Source: Pseudomonadota bacterium (GTDB lineage: Bacteria; Pseudomonadota; Gammaproteobacteria; Burkholderiales; Casimicrobiaceae). Taken from it: DNA of 64,000 bases. The stretch covers positions 30,672 to 94,671 of the forward strand of contig JAFEDG010000001.1 of assembly GCA_018241745.1 (NCBI GenBank), written 5' to 3'. The translations under genes were made by a program, and so were the position numbers. Within the stretch, counting starts at the first letter, position 1, and every line of letters starts with the position of its first letter. Below are positions 9,752 through 18,066 of this stretch, in pieces. Under the pieces are notes generated by a model. The model did no database searches. It had not been told where the DNA came from and saw only the letters and a program-made list of their open reading frames with translations.

Positions 9752-9760
9752 TGCTAGTCT
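9752..9760 (+). promoter_or_regulatory. extended -10 just upstream of the VIT gene
   Basis: TGCTAGTCT matches an extended -10 (TGn plus TAGTCT) and ends 5 nt before the ATG at 9766. Transcription would begin at or next to the start codon, giving a leaderless message. No Shine-Dalgarno is seen upstream of 9766. Confidence 0.4.
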
Positions 9761-9765
9761 GCCTC

Positions 9766-10485
9766 ATGCCCGCCGGAGCCGATACGCCGATCGACCTTGC
9801 GGCCGAACGCGCCGTCACCTCCGACCGCCTCAACTGGCTGCGTGCCGGCGTGCTGGGCGCCAACGACGGCATCGTGTCGACGGCCGGCCTGATCCTGGGT
9901 GTCGCGGGCGCCAGCGCCGACCCTCGCACGTGGCTCACCGCGGGCATTGCGGGCCTGGCGGCCGGCGCGCTGTCGATGGCCGCGGGCGAGTACGTCTCCG
10001 TGAGCACGCAGCGCGATACCGAGCGCGCCGCGGTGCGCAGCGAGCGCGCGTCGCTGACGCGCAAGCCTCGCGCGGAACTCGAAGAGCTGGTCCAGTTGCT
10101 GGAGGCCAAGGGGCTCAGTGCGCAAACCGCGCGCGATGCCGCCACCGAACTCACGCACCACGACGCGCTGGCGGCGCATGCGGACATCGAGCTCGGACTC
10201 AAGCTCGGGCAGTACACCAACCCGTTGCACGCAGCAGCCGCGTCGGCGCTCGCGTTCTCGCTCGGCGCGCTGGTGCCGTTGCTGGCCATCGTGTTGGCGC
10301 CCGGCGATCACGCGGTCGCCGTGACCATCGTGGCCGTCGTGGTCGCGCTGGTCGTCACGGGTCACGCGTCCGCACGGCTGGGCGGCGCGCCGCGGATCCG
10401 CGCCGTGGCGCGCAACGTCGTCGGCGGCCTGCTGGCGATGGGGATTACCTGGGGCATCGGCCGCCTTGTTGGGCGGTCGCTCTGA
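9766..10485 (+). CDS. VIT1/CCC1-family iron/manganese transporter
   Basis: The 239-residue product has the VIT family pattern. RLNWLRAGVLGANDGIVSTAGLILGVAGA forms the first helix. AAGALSMAAGEYVSVSTQRDTE is the conserved second-helix signature, with an amphipathic metal-binding region after it. Three further helices follow near the C-terminus. Relatives move Fe2+ or Mn2+ out of the cytoplasm. I prefer ATG 9766 (MPAGADTP) over ATGs at 9724 and 9751, because the conserved region begins soon after and a -10 element overlaps the upstream ATG at 9751. It is convergent with the nitrate module. Confidence 0.83.
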   Translation: MPAGADTPIDLAAERAVTSDRLNWLRAGVLGANDGIVSTAGLILGVAGASADPRTWLTAGIAGLAAGALSMAAGEYVSVSTQRDTERAAVRSERASLTRKPRAELEELVQLLEAKGLSAQTARDAATELTHHDALAAHADIELGLKLGQYTNPLHAAAASALAFSLGALVPLLAIVLAPGDHAVAVTIVAVVVALVVTGHASARLGGAPRIRAVARNVVGGLLAMGITWGIGRLVGRSL

Positions 10486-10495
10486 CGCCGCGGAC

Positions 10496-10518
10496 GCGCC
10501 CGCGGGCGGCCCGGGCGC
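10496..10518. terminator. GC-rich hairpin between convergent transcripts
   Basis: GCGCCCG (10496-10502) and CGGGCGC (10512-10518) can form a 7-bp stem with a 9-nt loop in the 42-bp gap between the VIT gene and the end of the nitrate operon. There is no T tract on either strand. It is a candidate bidirectional stop. Confidence 0.35.
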
Positions 10519-10527
10519 GCGGCGCCG

Positions 10528-11295
10528 TCATTGCACCAGCGGAGCGTCGGTCCCCTCGAGGTCCACACCTTGCACGCGGGCGGCACCGGCGAGGCGCTGC
10601 AGGTAGTGGCGCAGCGCATGCGTGAAGTGCTGGCGGTGCAACGCGGAGGCCACCGCGCCGCGCACGGCGTCGAAGGCGGGCGTGGCGCCCGCCTCGCGTG
10701 CAAGCACCTCGACGATGTGCAGGCCGAAGCGCGTGTGCACGAGGCTTGGCAGCACCCCGATCTCGGAACCGGCAAAGAGCTCGCGTGCGAACTCGGGTGC
10801 GCAATCGTCACGCTGCAGCCACCCGAGGTCGCCGCCGGCAGCGCCGGATGGGCAATTCGACAGCGCAGCGGCCGTCGCCGGGAAGGCATCCGCGGCGCCG
10901 TCGCGCCGGCAACGCACGTCCACCAGCGTGCGCTCGGCGCCCTCGCGCAGCCTGCGTACGTCGACGCCCGGCGTGACGGCGAACAGGATGTGGCGCACGT
11001 GCGCCCGATCGCCACGGCGGAAGCGCGCGGGTTGCGCGTCGAAATGGCGGCGGCACGCGGCCTCGTCGGGCTCCGGCGCCGCGACCTCGCGCGCCAGCAA
11101 CGCCTCGATCGCGGTGCTCGCGGCCTGGGTGGTTGCACCTTGCCGCGGGAGCGGGTCGTCGGCGGCGAGCAGGCCGCATGCGATCGCCGCCTGGCGCAGC
11201 AGCTCCGTGCACGCGCGCTGGCGCAGTTCGGCGGGCGCCAGCGCCTCGCCGGACTCCTGCAACGGAACGTCGTTGACGGTGGCAGGCAACGTCAT
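10528..11295 (-). CDS. parvulin-type peptidyl-prolyl isomerase (NifM-like) of the nar operon
   Basis: The 255-residue product has an alpha-helical N-terminal half and a C-terminal rotamase domain. That domain begins HVRHILFAVTPGVD and continues through GAAGGDLGWLQRDD and VLPSLVHTRFGLHIVEVLARE. Enzymes of this kind catalyse prolyl cis-trans isomerisation and help assemble complex proteins. A copy at the end of nar operons is common in beta- and gammaproteobacteria. No signal peptide is seen, so it acts in the cytoplasm and may help NarGH folding or cofactor loading (inference). The ATG follows the narI stop by 2 nt. Confidence 0.82.
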   Translation of the reverse strand: MTLPATVNDVPLQESGEALAPAELRQRACTELLRQAAIACGLLAADDPLPRQGATTQAASTAIEALLAREVAAPEPDEAACRRHFDAQPARFRRGDRAHVRHILFAVTPGVDVRRLREGAERTLVDVRCRRDGAADAFPATAAALSNCPSGAAGGDLGWLQRDDCAPEFARELFAGSEIGVLPSLVHTRFGLHIVEVLAREAGATPAFDAVRGAVASALHRQHFTHALRHYLQRLAGAARVQGVDLEGTDAPLVQ

Positions 11296-11297
11296 GC

Positions 11298-12035
11298 TCA
11301 GCCGCGCAGCGAGGGTAGGTCGTGTTCGGCCGGCAGGTTGAGCCGCCGGGCACGCACGAGCTGGTAGGGACGAAACACGTACGCGATCGACGCGAAGCCG
11401 CTCCACACGTGCACGAGGCGGCTGAACGGGAACAGCAGGAAGATCGTCATGCCCAGCAGCATGTGCACCTGAAACGGCCAGCCGATGCCCGCGAGCACGC
11501 CGGAATCGGGCCGGAACGTCGCCACGCCCTGCAGGTAGTGCGACAGCACGAGCATCGCGTGCGCGTCGACGCGGTGCGCGTAGGACAACGGCAGCGTGAT
11601 GAGGCCGAGGCAGAGCTGTACCCAGAGGATGACGAGGATCGCGAGGTCGGTGCGGTGGCTCGTGAGCCGGATGCGCGGATCGAACAGCCGCCGGTGCAGC
11701 AGCATCGTGAGGCCGGCGAAGCAGGCGAGACCGGCGATGCCGCCCGACACGATCGCGAACATCTGCTTCGTCGGCGGGCTGATGAACGGCTCGTAGACCC
11801 AGTGCGGGGTCAGCAGGCCGACCGTGTGCCCGAACAGCAGGAACAGGATGCCGACGTGGAAGAGGTTGCTGCCCCAGCGGAGCTGCCGCGCGCGCAGCAG
11901 TTGCGACGAGTCGCTCTTCCACGTGTACTGGTCGCGGTCGAAGCGCGCGAGGCTGCCCATGAAGAACACCGCGAGGCAGAGGTACGGATAGACGTTGAAG
12001 GCGAAGCCGTGCAGCACGCTCGTGAAGTCGTTCAT
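11298..12035 (-). CDS. narI: respiratory nitrate reductase gamma subunit
   Basis: NarI is the membrane di-haem b subunit. It oxidises quinol and passes electrons to NarH. The 245 residues have five hydrophobic helices. The haem-ligand histidines expected from E. coli NarI are visible in NLFHVGILFLLFGHTVGL and in FQVHMLLGM / SRLVHVWSGF. The ATG (12035) overlaps the narJ stop by 4 bases. It is slightly longer than the typical 225 residues because of a charged C-terminal tail. Confidence 0.95.
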   Translation of the reverse strand: MNDFTSVLHGFAFNVYPYLCLAVFFMGSLARFDRDQYTWKSDSSQLLRARQLRWGSNLFHVGILFLLFGHTVGLLTPHWVYEPFISPPTKQMFAIVSGGIAGLACFAGLTMLLHRRLFDPRIRLTSHRTDLAILVILWVQLCLGLITLPLSYAHRVDAHAMLVLSHYLQGVATFRPDSGVLAGIGWPFQVHMLLGMTIFLLFPFSRLVHVWSGFASIAYVFRPYQLVRARRLNLPAEHDLPSLRG

Positions 12036-12724
12036 CGACGGGCTCCCGGTCCGGCGCCGTCGCGCGGCCGCCTGACGAGTGGAATCGGTCGCGGAGCGCC
12101 GGGGCCCGCCTGGCCGGTGTTGCCGCATCCGGCGAACGCGGCGGGCTCCGCCCAGGTGGCATCGAGCGACTCGTCGGCGGGTGGTTCCGTGCGGCCCGGT
12201 GTTTCGCCGGACAGTTCGATCAACGCAAGCAGCGCTGCCGCGTACGGGGTCTGGCGTTTCCGCAACGCGTCGTGCACGATCGCGAGCAGGTGCGCGATCT
12301 CGGCCAGGAACGCGCGCGCCGCCGACGGCGGCTGCGTCGACGCGAATTCCAGGACCACGGGGAGGTGATCGGGCATCTCGCCCGCAGCGAGGTAGAGGCC
12401 GGCCTGCTCGAACGTCTGCGCCAGGTCGATCAGCGCCGGGCCGCGCTCGCGCGAATCGCCGTGCACGTGCTCGAACAGGTACAGCGCCGTCCGCCGGCCG
12501 CTGTCGAACAGCTGCACGTAGTCGGCTTCCGCATCCAGCGGATCCTGCGCCGAGACGTGCGCGATCAGCGCATCGAGGCCGGCGAGCGCGTCCTGCGAGA
12601 TGGCCGCTTCGGCGTGCAGTACGTCGCGCATCTCGGCGAGGTGGGCACGCACGCCGTGGTCGGGGTAGGCAAGGAGCCGCGCGAGCACGCGCAGCGTCCG
12701 CGCCATGGGCCGGGGTGCATTCAT
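12032..12724 (-). CDS. narJ: nitrate reductase assembly chaperone
   Basis: NarJ is a cytoplasmic chaperone. It binds apo-NarGH, supports molybdenum cofactor and Fe-S insertion, and holds the complex until NarI is ready. The 230 residues carry the family core LARLLAYPDHGVR, DYVQLFDSGRRTALYLFEHVHGDSRERG, and DHLPVVLEFAS. The C-terminal third is Pro/Ala-rich and poorly conserved. The ATG follows the narH TAG directly, and the TGA overlaps the narI ATG. Position and motifs make this secure. Confidence 0.95.
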   Translation of the reverse strand: MNAPRPMARTLRVLARLLAYPDHGVRAHLAEMRDVLHAEAAISQDALAGLDALIAHVSAQDPLDAEADYVQLFDSGRRTALYLFEHVHGDSRERGPALIDLAQTFEQAGLYLAAGEMPDHLPVVLEFASTQPPSAARAFLAEIAHLLAIVHDALRKRQTPYAAALLALIELSGETPGRTEPPADESLDATWAEPAAFAGCGNTGQAGPGAPRPIPLVRRPRDGAGPGARR

Positions 12725-14257
12725 CTAGACCTCCAGCTTGATGGGTATCGTGCGCTTCTTCTCGCTGCCGAAGAGGCTCGTTTCGCCGACGCCTTCCGAG
12801 CAGCCGTTGCCGAAGCTGAAACCGCAGCCGCCGCGCACGTTGAACGCGTTCTCCGCGTATTCGCGATGCGTGCTGGGGATGACGAACCGGTCCTCGTAGT
12901 TGGCGATGGCCATGATCCGGTACATGTCTTCGACGTCCGCCTCGCTCATCCCCACCTGCGCCAGCACCGCGGCATCGTTGCGGCCGTCGACGTGCTTCGC
13001 GCGCTGGTAGGCACGCATCGCGAGCAGCCGCTGCAGCGCGCGCTCTACCGGCACCGGGTCGCCCGCCGTCAGCAGGTTGGCGAGGTAGGCCACCGGGATG
13101 CGCAGCTGCCGGATGTCGGGGATGGCACCGTCGCGACCAAGCTGGCCGGCGTTGGCCGCCGCGCTGATCGGCGACAGCGGCGGCACGTACCAGACCATCG
13201 GCAGCGTGCGGTATTCCGGGTGCAGCGGCAGCGCGACTTTCCAGTCCATCGCCATCTTCCACACCGGGCTCCGGCGCGCGCCTTCGAGCCAGGCTTCGGG
13301 CACGCCGTCGGCACGCGCCTGGGCGATCACCTGCGGGTCGTGCGGGTCGAGGAAGATGTCGCATTGCGCCTGGTAGAGGTCGCGGTCGCGCTCGACGCTC
13401 GCCGCCGCTTCGATGCGGTCGGCGTCGTACAGCATGACGCCCAGGTAGCGGATGCGGCCGACGCAGGTCTCGCTGCAGACGGTCGGCTGGCCCGCCTCGA
13501 TCCGCGGGTAGCAGAAGATGCACTTCTCCGCCTTGCCGCTCTTCCAGTTGTAGTAGATCTTCTTGTAAGGACAGCCCGAGACGCACATGCGCCAGCCGCG
13601 GCACTTGTCCTGGTCGATCAGCACGATGCCGTCTTCCTCGCGCTTGTAGATCGAGCCCGACGGGCAGGACGCCACGCACGCCGGGTTGAGGCAGTGCTCG
13701 CACAGGCGCGGCAGGTACATCATGAACGTGTTCTCGAACTCGCCGACCATCGCCTTCTGCATGGCGTCGAAACCGTCGAAGTTGCGGTCGGCGCTGCGCT
13801 TGCTGAACTCGCCGCCGAGGATCTCCTCCCAGTTCGGTCCCCAGACGATCTTGTCCATCTGCTGGCCGGTGATCAGGCTGCGCGGCCGCGCGGTGGGACT
13901 CGCCTTCATCTCGGGCGCGCTCTGCAGGTGGTCGTAGTCGAACGTGAACGGCTCGTAGTAGTCGTCGATCTGCGGCAGGTTGGGATTGGCGAATATCTTC
14001 ATCAGCAGCGACCACTTGCCGCCCTGGCGCGGCTCGATGCGGCCGTCCGCCTTGCGCACCCAGCCGCCGTTCCAGCGGTCCTGGTTCTCCCATTCCTTCG
14101 GATAACCGATGCCCGGCTTGGTCTCGACGTTGTTGAACCACGCGTACTCCATGCCCGGCCGGCTGGTCCAGACGTTCTTGCAGGTGACGGAGCAGGTGTG
14201 GCAGCCGATGCACTTGTCGAGGTTCAGCACCATGCCGATCTGGGCGCGGACCTTCAT
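12725..14257 (-). CDS. narH: respiratory nitrate reductase beta subunit
   Basis: NarH carries four Fe-S clusters that link NarI haems to NarG. In the 510 residues I see all four Cys groups: CIGCHTCSVTC, CEHCLNPACVASCP, CRGWRMCVSGCP, and CIFCYPRIEAGQPTVCSETC. The Trp in CRGWRMC marks the [3Fe-4S] site, as in E. coli. The protein ends in EKKRTIPIKLEV. The ATG at 14257 overlaps the narG stop by 4 bases. Length matches the family. Confidence 0.97.
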   Translation of the reverse strand: MKVRAQIGMVLNLDKCIGCHTCSVTCKNVWTSRPGMEYAWFNNVETKPGIGYPKEWENQDRWNGGWVRKADGRIEPRQGGKWSLLMKIFANPNLPQIDDYYEPFTFDYDHLQSAPEMKASPTARPRSLITGQQMDKIVWGPNWEEILGGEFSKRSADRNFDGFDAMQKAMVGEFENTFMMYLPRLCEHCLNPACVASCPSGSIYKREEDGIVLIDQDKCRGWRMCVSGCPYKKIYYNWKSGKAEKCIFCYPRIEAGQPTVCSETCVGRIRYLGVMLYDADRIEAAASVERDRDLYQAQCDIFLDPHDPQVIAQARADGVPEAWLEGARRSPVWKMAMDWKVALPLHPEYRTLPMVWYVPPLSPISAAANAGQLGRDGAIPDIRQLRIPVAYLANLLTAGDPVPVERALQRLLAMRAYQRAKHVDGRNDAAVLAQVGMSEADVEDMYRIMAIANYEDRFVIPSTHREYAENAFNVRGGCGFSFGNGCSEGVGETSLFGSEKKRTIPIKLEV

Positions 14258-17200
14258 GCGTTTTCTCCCTGCGACTGCACGCGCTCGACGCGCTCCTCGC
14301 CGACCGGCGTGTCGAGCCAGTCGATCCGGTTCATCTTGCGCACGACCACGAACTCGTCGCGGTTGGTGCCGACGGTGCCGTAGTAGTTGAAGCCGTAGGC
14401 GAGCTGCGCATAGCCGCCGATCATGTGCGTGGGTTTCAGCACGATGCGCGTCACCGAGTTGTGGATCCCGCCGCGCACGCCGGTGATCTCCGCGCCCGGC
14501 GTGTTCACGATCTTCTCCTGTGCGTGGTACATCATCACCATGCCCGGCTTCACGCGCTGGCTCACCACCGCCCGCGCCGCGATCGCGCCGTTGACGTTGA
14601 ACAGCTCGACCCAGTCGTTGTCCACCACGCCCGCACGCTTCGCATCGTCTTCGCTCAGCCAGATGATCGGGCCACCGCGGGACAGCGTCAGCATCAGCAG
14701 GTTGTCCGTGTACGTGCTGTGGATGCCCCACTTCTGGTGCGGCGTGATGAAGTTGAGCAGGATCTCCGGGTTGCCGTTGCTGCGCTGGTTGTGCATGGCC
14801 GCGGTGGTCTTGAGGTCCACCGGCGGGCGGTAGCTCGAGAAGCCCTCGCCGAACGCGAGCATCCACGGGTGGTCCTGGTAGAACTGCTGGCGGCCGGTGA
14901 GCGTGCGCCACGGGATCAACTCGTGCACGTTCGTGTAGCCCGCGTTGTACGAGACCGTCTCGCTCTCGATGCCGCTCCACGTCGGCGAGCTGATGATCTT
15001 GCGCGGCTGCGCCTGGATGTCGCGGAAGCGGATCTTCTCGTCCTCGCGGTACAGCGCAAGGTGCGCGTGCTCGCGGCCGGTGGCCTTGCCCAGTGCCTCC
15101 CAGGCCTTGACGGCGACGTGGCCGTTGGTCTCGGGTGCGAGTTGCAGGATCACCTCGGCCGCGTCGATGTCGGTCTCGATGCGCGGCATGCCCTTGGTCG
15201 GGCCTTCGTCGCGCACCACGCCGTTGAGCTCGCCGAGCTGACGCACCTCGGTCTGCGTATTCCAGGCGATCCCCTTGCCGCCGTTGCCGATCTTGTTCAT
15301 CAGCGGACCGAGCGCCGTGAAGCGCCGGTAGACGTTCGGGTAGTCGCGCTCGACGACCGTGACCTGCGGCGCGGTCTTGCCCGGCAGCAACTCGCATTCG
15401 CCGCGCGCCCAGTCCTGCACGTCCAGCGGCTGGCCCAGCTCGGCCGGGCTGTCGTGCATCAGCGGCGTCAGCACCACGTCCTGCTCGACGCCCAGGTGGC
15501 CGACGCAGACCTCGCTGTACTTGCGGGCGAAACCCTTGTAGATCTCCCAGTCGCTCTTCGCCTGCCACGCCGGGTCGACGGCCGTCGACAGCGGGTGGAT
15601 GAACGGGTGCATGTCGCTGGTGTTGAGGTCGTTCTTCTCGTACCACGTGGCCGTCGGCAGCACGATGTCGCTGTACAGACACGTCGTGCTCATCCGGAAA
15701 TCCAGCGTCACCAGCAGATCGAGCTTGCCCTCGGGCGCTTGCGCGTGCCACGCGACTTCCGCCGGCTTCGCGTCGTCGGCGCCCAGGTCCTTGCCCTGCA
15801 CGCCGTTGCTCGTGCCGAGCAGGTGCTTGAGGAAATACTCGTGGCCCTTGCCGCTCGAGCCCAGCAGGTTCGAGCGCCACACGAACAGGTTGCGCGGCCA
15901 GTTGGCCGGGTGGTCCGGGTCCGTGCAGCTCATCTTCAGCGCGCCACTCTTGAGGCCGTCGATCACGTGCGTCCGCGCGTCGATGCCGCGTTGCGCCGCA
16001 GCGCGCGCGAGCTGCAGCGGATTGGCCTGCAGTTGCGGCGCGCTCGGCAGCCAGCCCATGCGCTCGGCGCGCACGTTGTAGTCGATCATCTGGCCCGCGT
16101 AGCGCGCGCGGTCGGCAAGCGGCGACAGCACCTCGTCGACGCCGAGCTTTTCGTAGCGCCACTGGTCCGTGTGCGCGTAGAAGAAACTGGTGCTGTTCTG
16201 CTGGCGCGGCGGGCGAATCCAGTCGAGCGCAAAGGCGAGCGCGGTCCAGCCGGTCTGCGGGCGCAGCTTCTCCTGGCCCACGTAGTGCGCCCAGCCGCCG
16301 CCGCTCTTGCCGATGCAGCCGCACATCATCAACAGGTTGATGACGCCACGGTAGTTCATGTCGCTGTGGTACCAGTGGTTCATCGCGGCGCCGATGATCA
16401 CCATCGAGCGGCCGCCGGTCTTGTCCGCCGTTGCGGCGAATTCGCGCGCCACCTGGATCACCTGCGCGCGCGGGACGCCGGTGATCGCTTCCTGCCAGGC
16501 GGGCGTGTACGGCGCGTTGTCGTCGTAGCTCCGCGCGCCGCTGCCCAGTCCGCGGTCGATCCCGTATTGCGCCGCCTGCAGGTCGAACACGGTTGCGACG
16601 AGCACGTCCGGCTCGCTGCCGGTCCTGCCGAGCTGCAGCCGCACGGCCGGCACGTGGGCGACCACGACGTCGCCCTGCTGCGGATTGCCGTCGAAATGCG
16701 GCGTCTCCATGCCCCCGAAGTAGGGGAACGCGACTGGGGCCACCTCGTGCGGCAGCGGCTCGCCTTCGAGCACGGAAAGCCGGAGCTTCACCGTCGCGTC
16801 GTGGCGCGCCTCCTTGTCCTCGAGGTTCCACTTGCCGGCGTCGGCGCGGCCGTCAGGCCCCCAGCGGAAGCCGATCGACCCGTGCGGCAACACGACCTTG
16901 CCGCCGTCGTCGAAGGCGAGCGTCTTCCATTCCGGGTTGTTGGCCTGGCCCAGCTTGCCGCCGAAGTCGGAGGCGCGCAGGTAGCGGTCGGGTACCCAGG
17001 CCTTGCGCCCGTCGGGCAGGGCCTGCTCGCGCAGCGTCACCAGCAGCGGCAGGTCCGTGTAGCGGCGCGCATAGTCGTCGAAGTAGGCCGAGCGCCGCTC
17101 GAAATAGAATTCCTTCAGCACCACGTGGCCCAGCGCCATCGCCACCGCCGCGTCGGTGCCTTGCTTGGGGTGCATCCACAGGTCGGCGAGCTTCGCGACT

Positions 17201-18057
17201 TCGGAGTAGTCCGGCGTCACGGCGACCGTCTTCGTTCCCTTGTACCGGACCTCGGTGAAGAAGTGGGCGTCCGGCGTGCGGGTCTGCGGCACGTTGCTGC
17301 CCCACGCGATGATGTACGCGCTGTTGTACCAATCTGCCGACTCGGGGACGTCGGTCTGCTCGCCCCAGATCTGCGGGCTCGACGGCGGCAGGTCGCAGTA
17401 CCAGTCGTAGAAGCTCATGCACACGCCGCCGATCAGCGACAGGTAGCGCGAGCCGGCGGCATAGCTGACCATGCTCATCGCGGGTATCGGGCTGAAGCCG
17501 ATCACGCGATCGGGACCGTGCGTCTTCGCCGTGTAGACGTTCGCCGCGGCGACGATTTCGTTGACCTCGTCCCAGCTCGAGCGCACGAAGCCGCCCAGGC
17601 CCCGGACTTTCTGGTACTCGCGGCGCTGCGCAGGGTCCTGCTGGATCGACGCCCAGGCTTCGACCGGCCCGTGCGCGAGGCGCGCCGCGCGCCACAGCTT
17701 CAGCAGGCGCCCGCGCACCAGCGGATATTTCACGCGGTTGGCGCTGTACAGGTACCAGCTGTAGCTCGCGCCGCGCGCGCAGCCTCGCGGCTCGTGGTTG
17801 GGCACGTCCCAGCGCGTGCGGGGATAGTCGGTCTGCTGCGTCTCCCAGGTGACGATGCCGCCCTTGACGTGGATCTTCCAGCTGCAGCTTCCCGTGCAGT
17901 TGACGCCGTGCGTGCTGCGCACGATCTTGTCGTGCGCCCAGCGGTTGCGATAGGCGTCTTCCCACGTGCGGTCCTCGCCCGTGGTGACGCCGTGGCCGCC
18001 CGCGAAGGACTCCTTCGGCAGCGCAAAGTAGTTGAGACGGTCGAGAAAGTGGCTCAT
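14254..18057 (-). CDS. narG: respiratory nitrate reductase alpha subunit
   Basis: NarG is the cytoplasm-facing Mo-bis-MGD catalytic subunit that reduces nitrate to nitrite. The 1267 residues open with the FS0 [4Fe-4S] ligands His50, Cys54 and Cys58 (STHGVNCTGSCSW) and Cys93 (HEPRGCARG). Asp222 lies in YDWYCDLPPSSP, where the E. coli Mo ligand sits. The segment YIIAWGSNVPQTRTPDAHF is also typical. No Tat signal is present, as expected for the Nar (not Nap) type. It lies 9 nt downstream of narK2. Confidence 0.98.
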   Translation of the reverse strand: MSHFLDRLNYFALPKESFAGGHGVTTGEDRTWEDAYRNRWAHDKIVRSTHGVNCTGSCSWKIHVKGGIVTWETQQTDYPRTRWDVPNHEPRGCARGASYSWYLYSANRVKYPLVRGRLLKLWRAARLAHGPVEAWASIQQDPAQRREYQKVRGLGGFVRSSWDEVNEIVAAANVYTAKTHGPDRVIGFSPIPAMSMVSYAAGSRYLSLIGGVCMSFYDWYCDLPPSSPQIWGEQTDVPESADWYNSAYIIAWGSNVPQTRTPDAHFFTEVRYKGTKTVAVTPDYSEVAKLADLWMHPKQGTDAAVAMALGHVVLKEFYFERRSAYFDDYARRYTDLPLLVTLREQALPDGRKAWVPDRYLRASDFGGKLGQANNPEWKTLAFDDGGKVVLPHGSIGFRWGPDGRADAGKWNLEDKEARHDATVKLRLSVLEGEPLPHEVAPVAFPYFGGMETPHFDGNPQQGDVVVAHVPAVRLQLGRTGSEPDVLVATVFDLQAAQYGIDRGLGSGARSYDDNAPYTPAWQEAITGVPRAQVIQVAREFAATADKTGGRSMVIIGAAMNHWYHSDMNYRGVINLLMMCGCIGKSGGGWAHYVGQEKLRPQTGWTALAFALDWIRPPRQQNSTSFFYAHTDQWRYEKLGVDEVLSPLADRARYAGQMIDYNVRAERMGWLPSAPQLQANPLQLARAAAQRGIDARTHVIDGLKSGALKMSCTDPDHPANWPRNLFVWRSNLLGSSGKGHEYFLKHLLGTSNGVQGKDLGADDAKPAEVAWHAQAPEGKLDLLVTLDFRMSTTCLYSDIVLPTATWYEKNDLNTSDMHPFIHPLSTAVDPAWQAKSDWEIYKGFARKYSEVCVGHLGVEQDVVLTPLMHDSPAELGQPLDVQDWARGECELLPGKTAPQVTVVERDYPNVYRRFTALGPLMNKIGNGGKGIAWNTQTEVRQLGELNGVVRDEGPTKGMPRIETDIDAAEVILQLAPETNGHVAVKAWEALGKATGREHAHLALYREDEKIRFRDIQAQPRKIISSPTWSGIESETVSYNAGYTNVHELIPWRTLTGRQQFYQDHPWMLAFGEGFSSYRPPVDLKTTAAMHNQRSNGNPEILLNFITPHQKWGIHSTYTDNLLMLTLSRGGPIIWLSEDDAKRAGVVDNDWVELFNVNGAIAARAVVSQRVKPGMVMMYHAQEKIVNTPGAEITGVRGGIHNSVTRIVLKPTHMIGGYAQLAYGFNYYGTVGTNRDEFVVVRKMNRIDWLDTPVGEERVERVQSQGENA

Positions 18058-18066
18058 GCGGTGTCC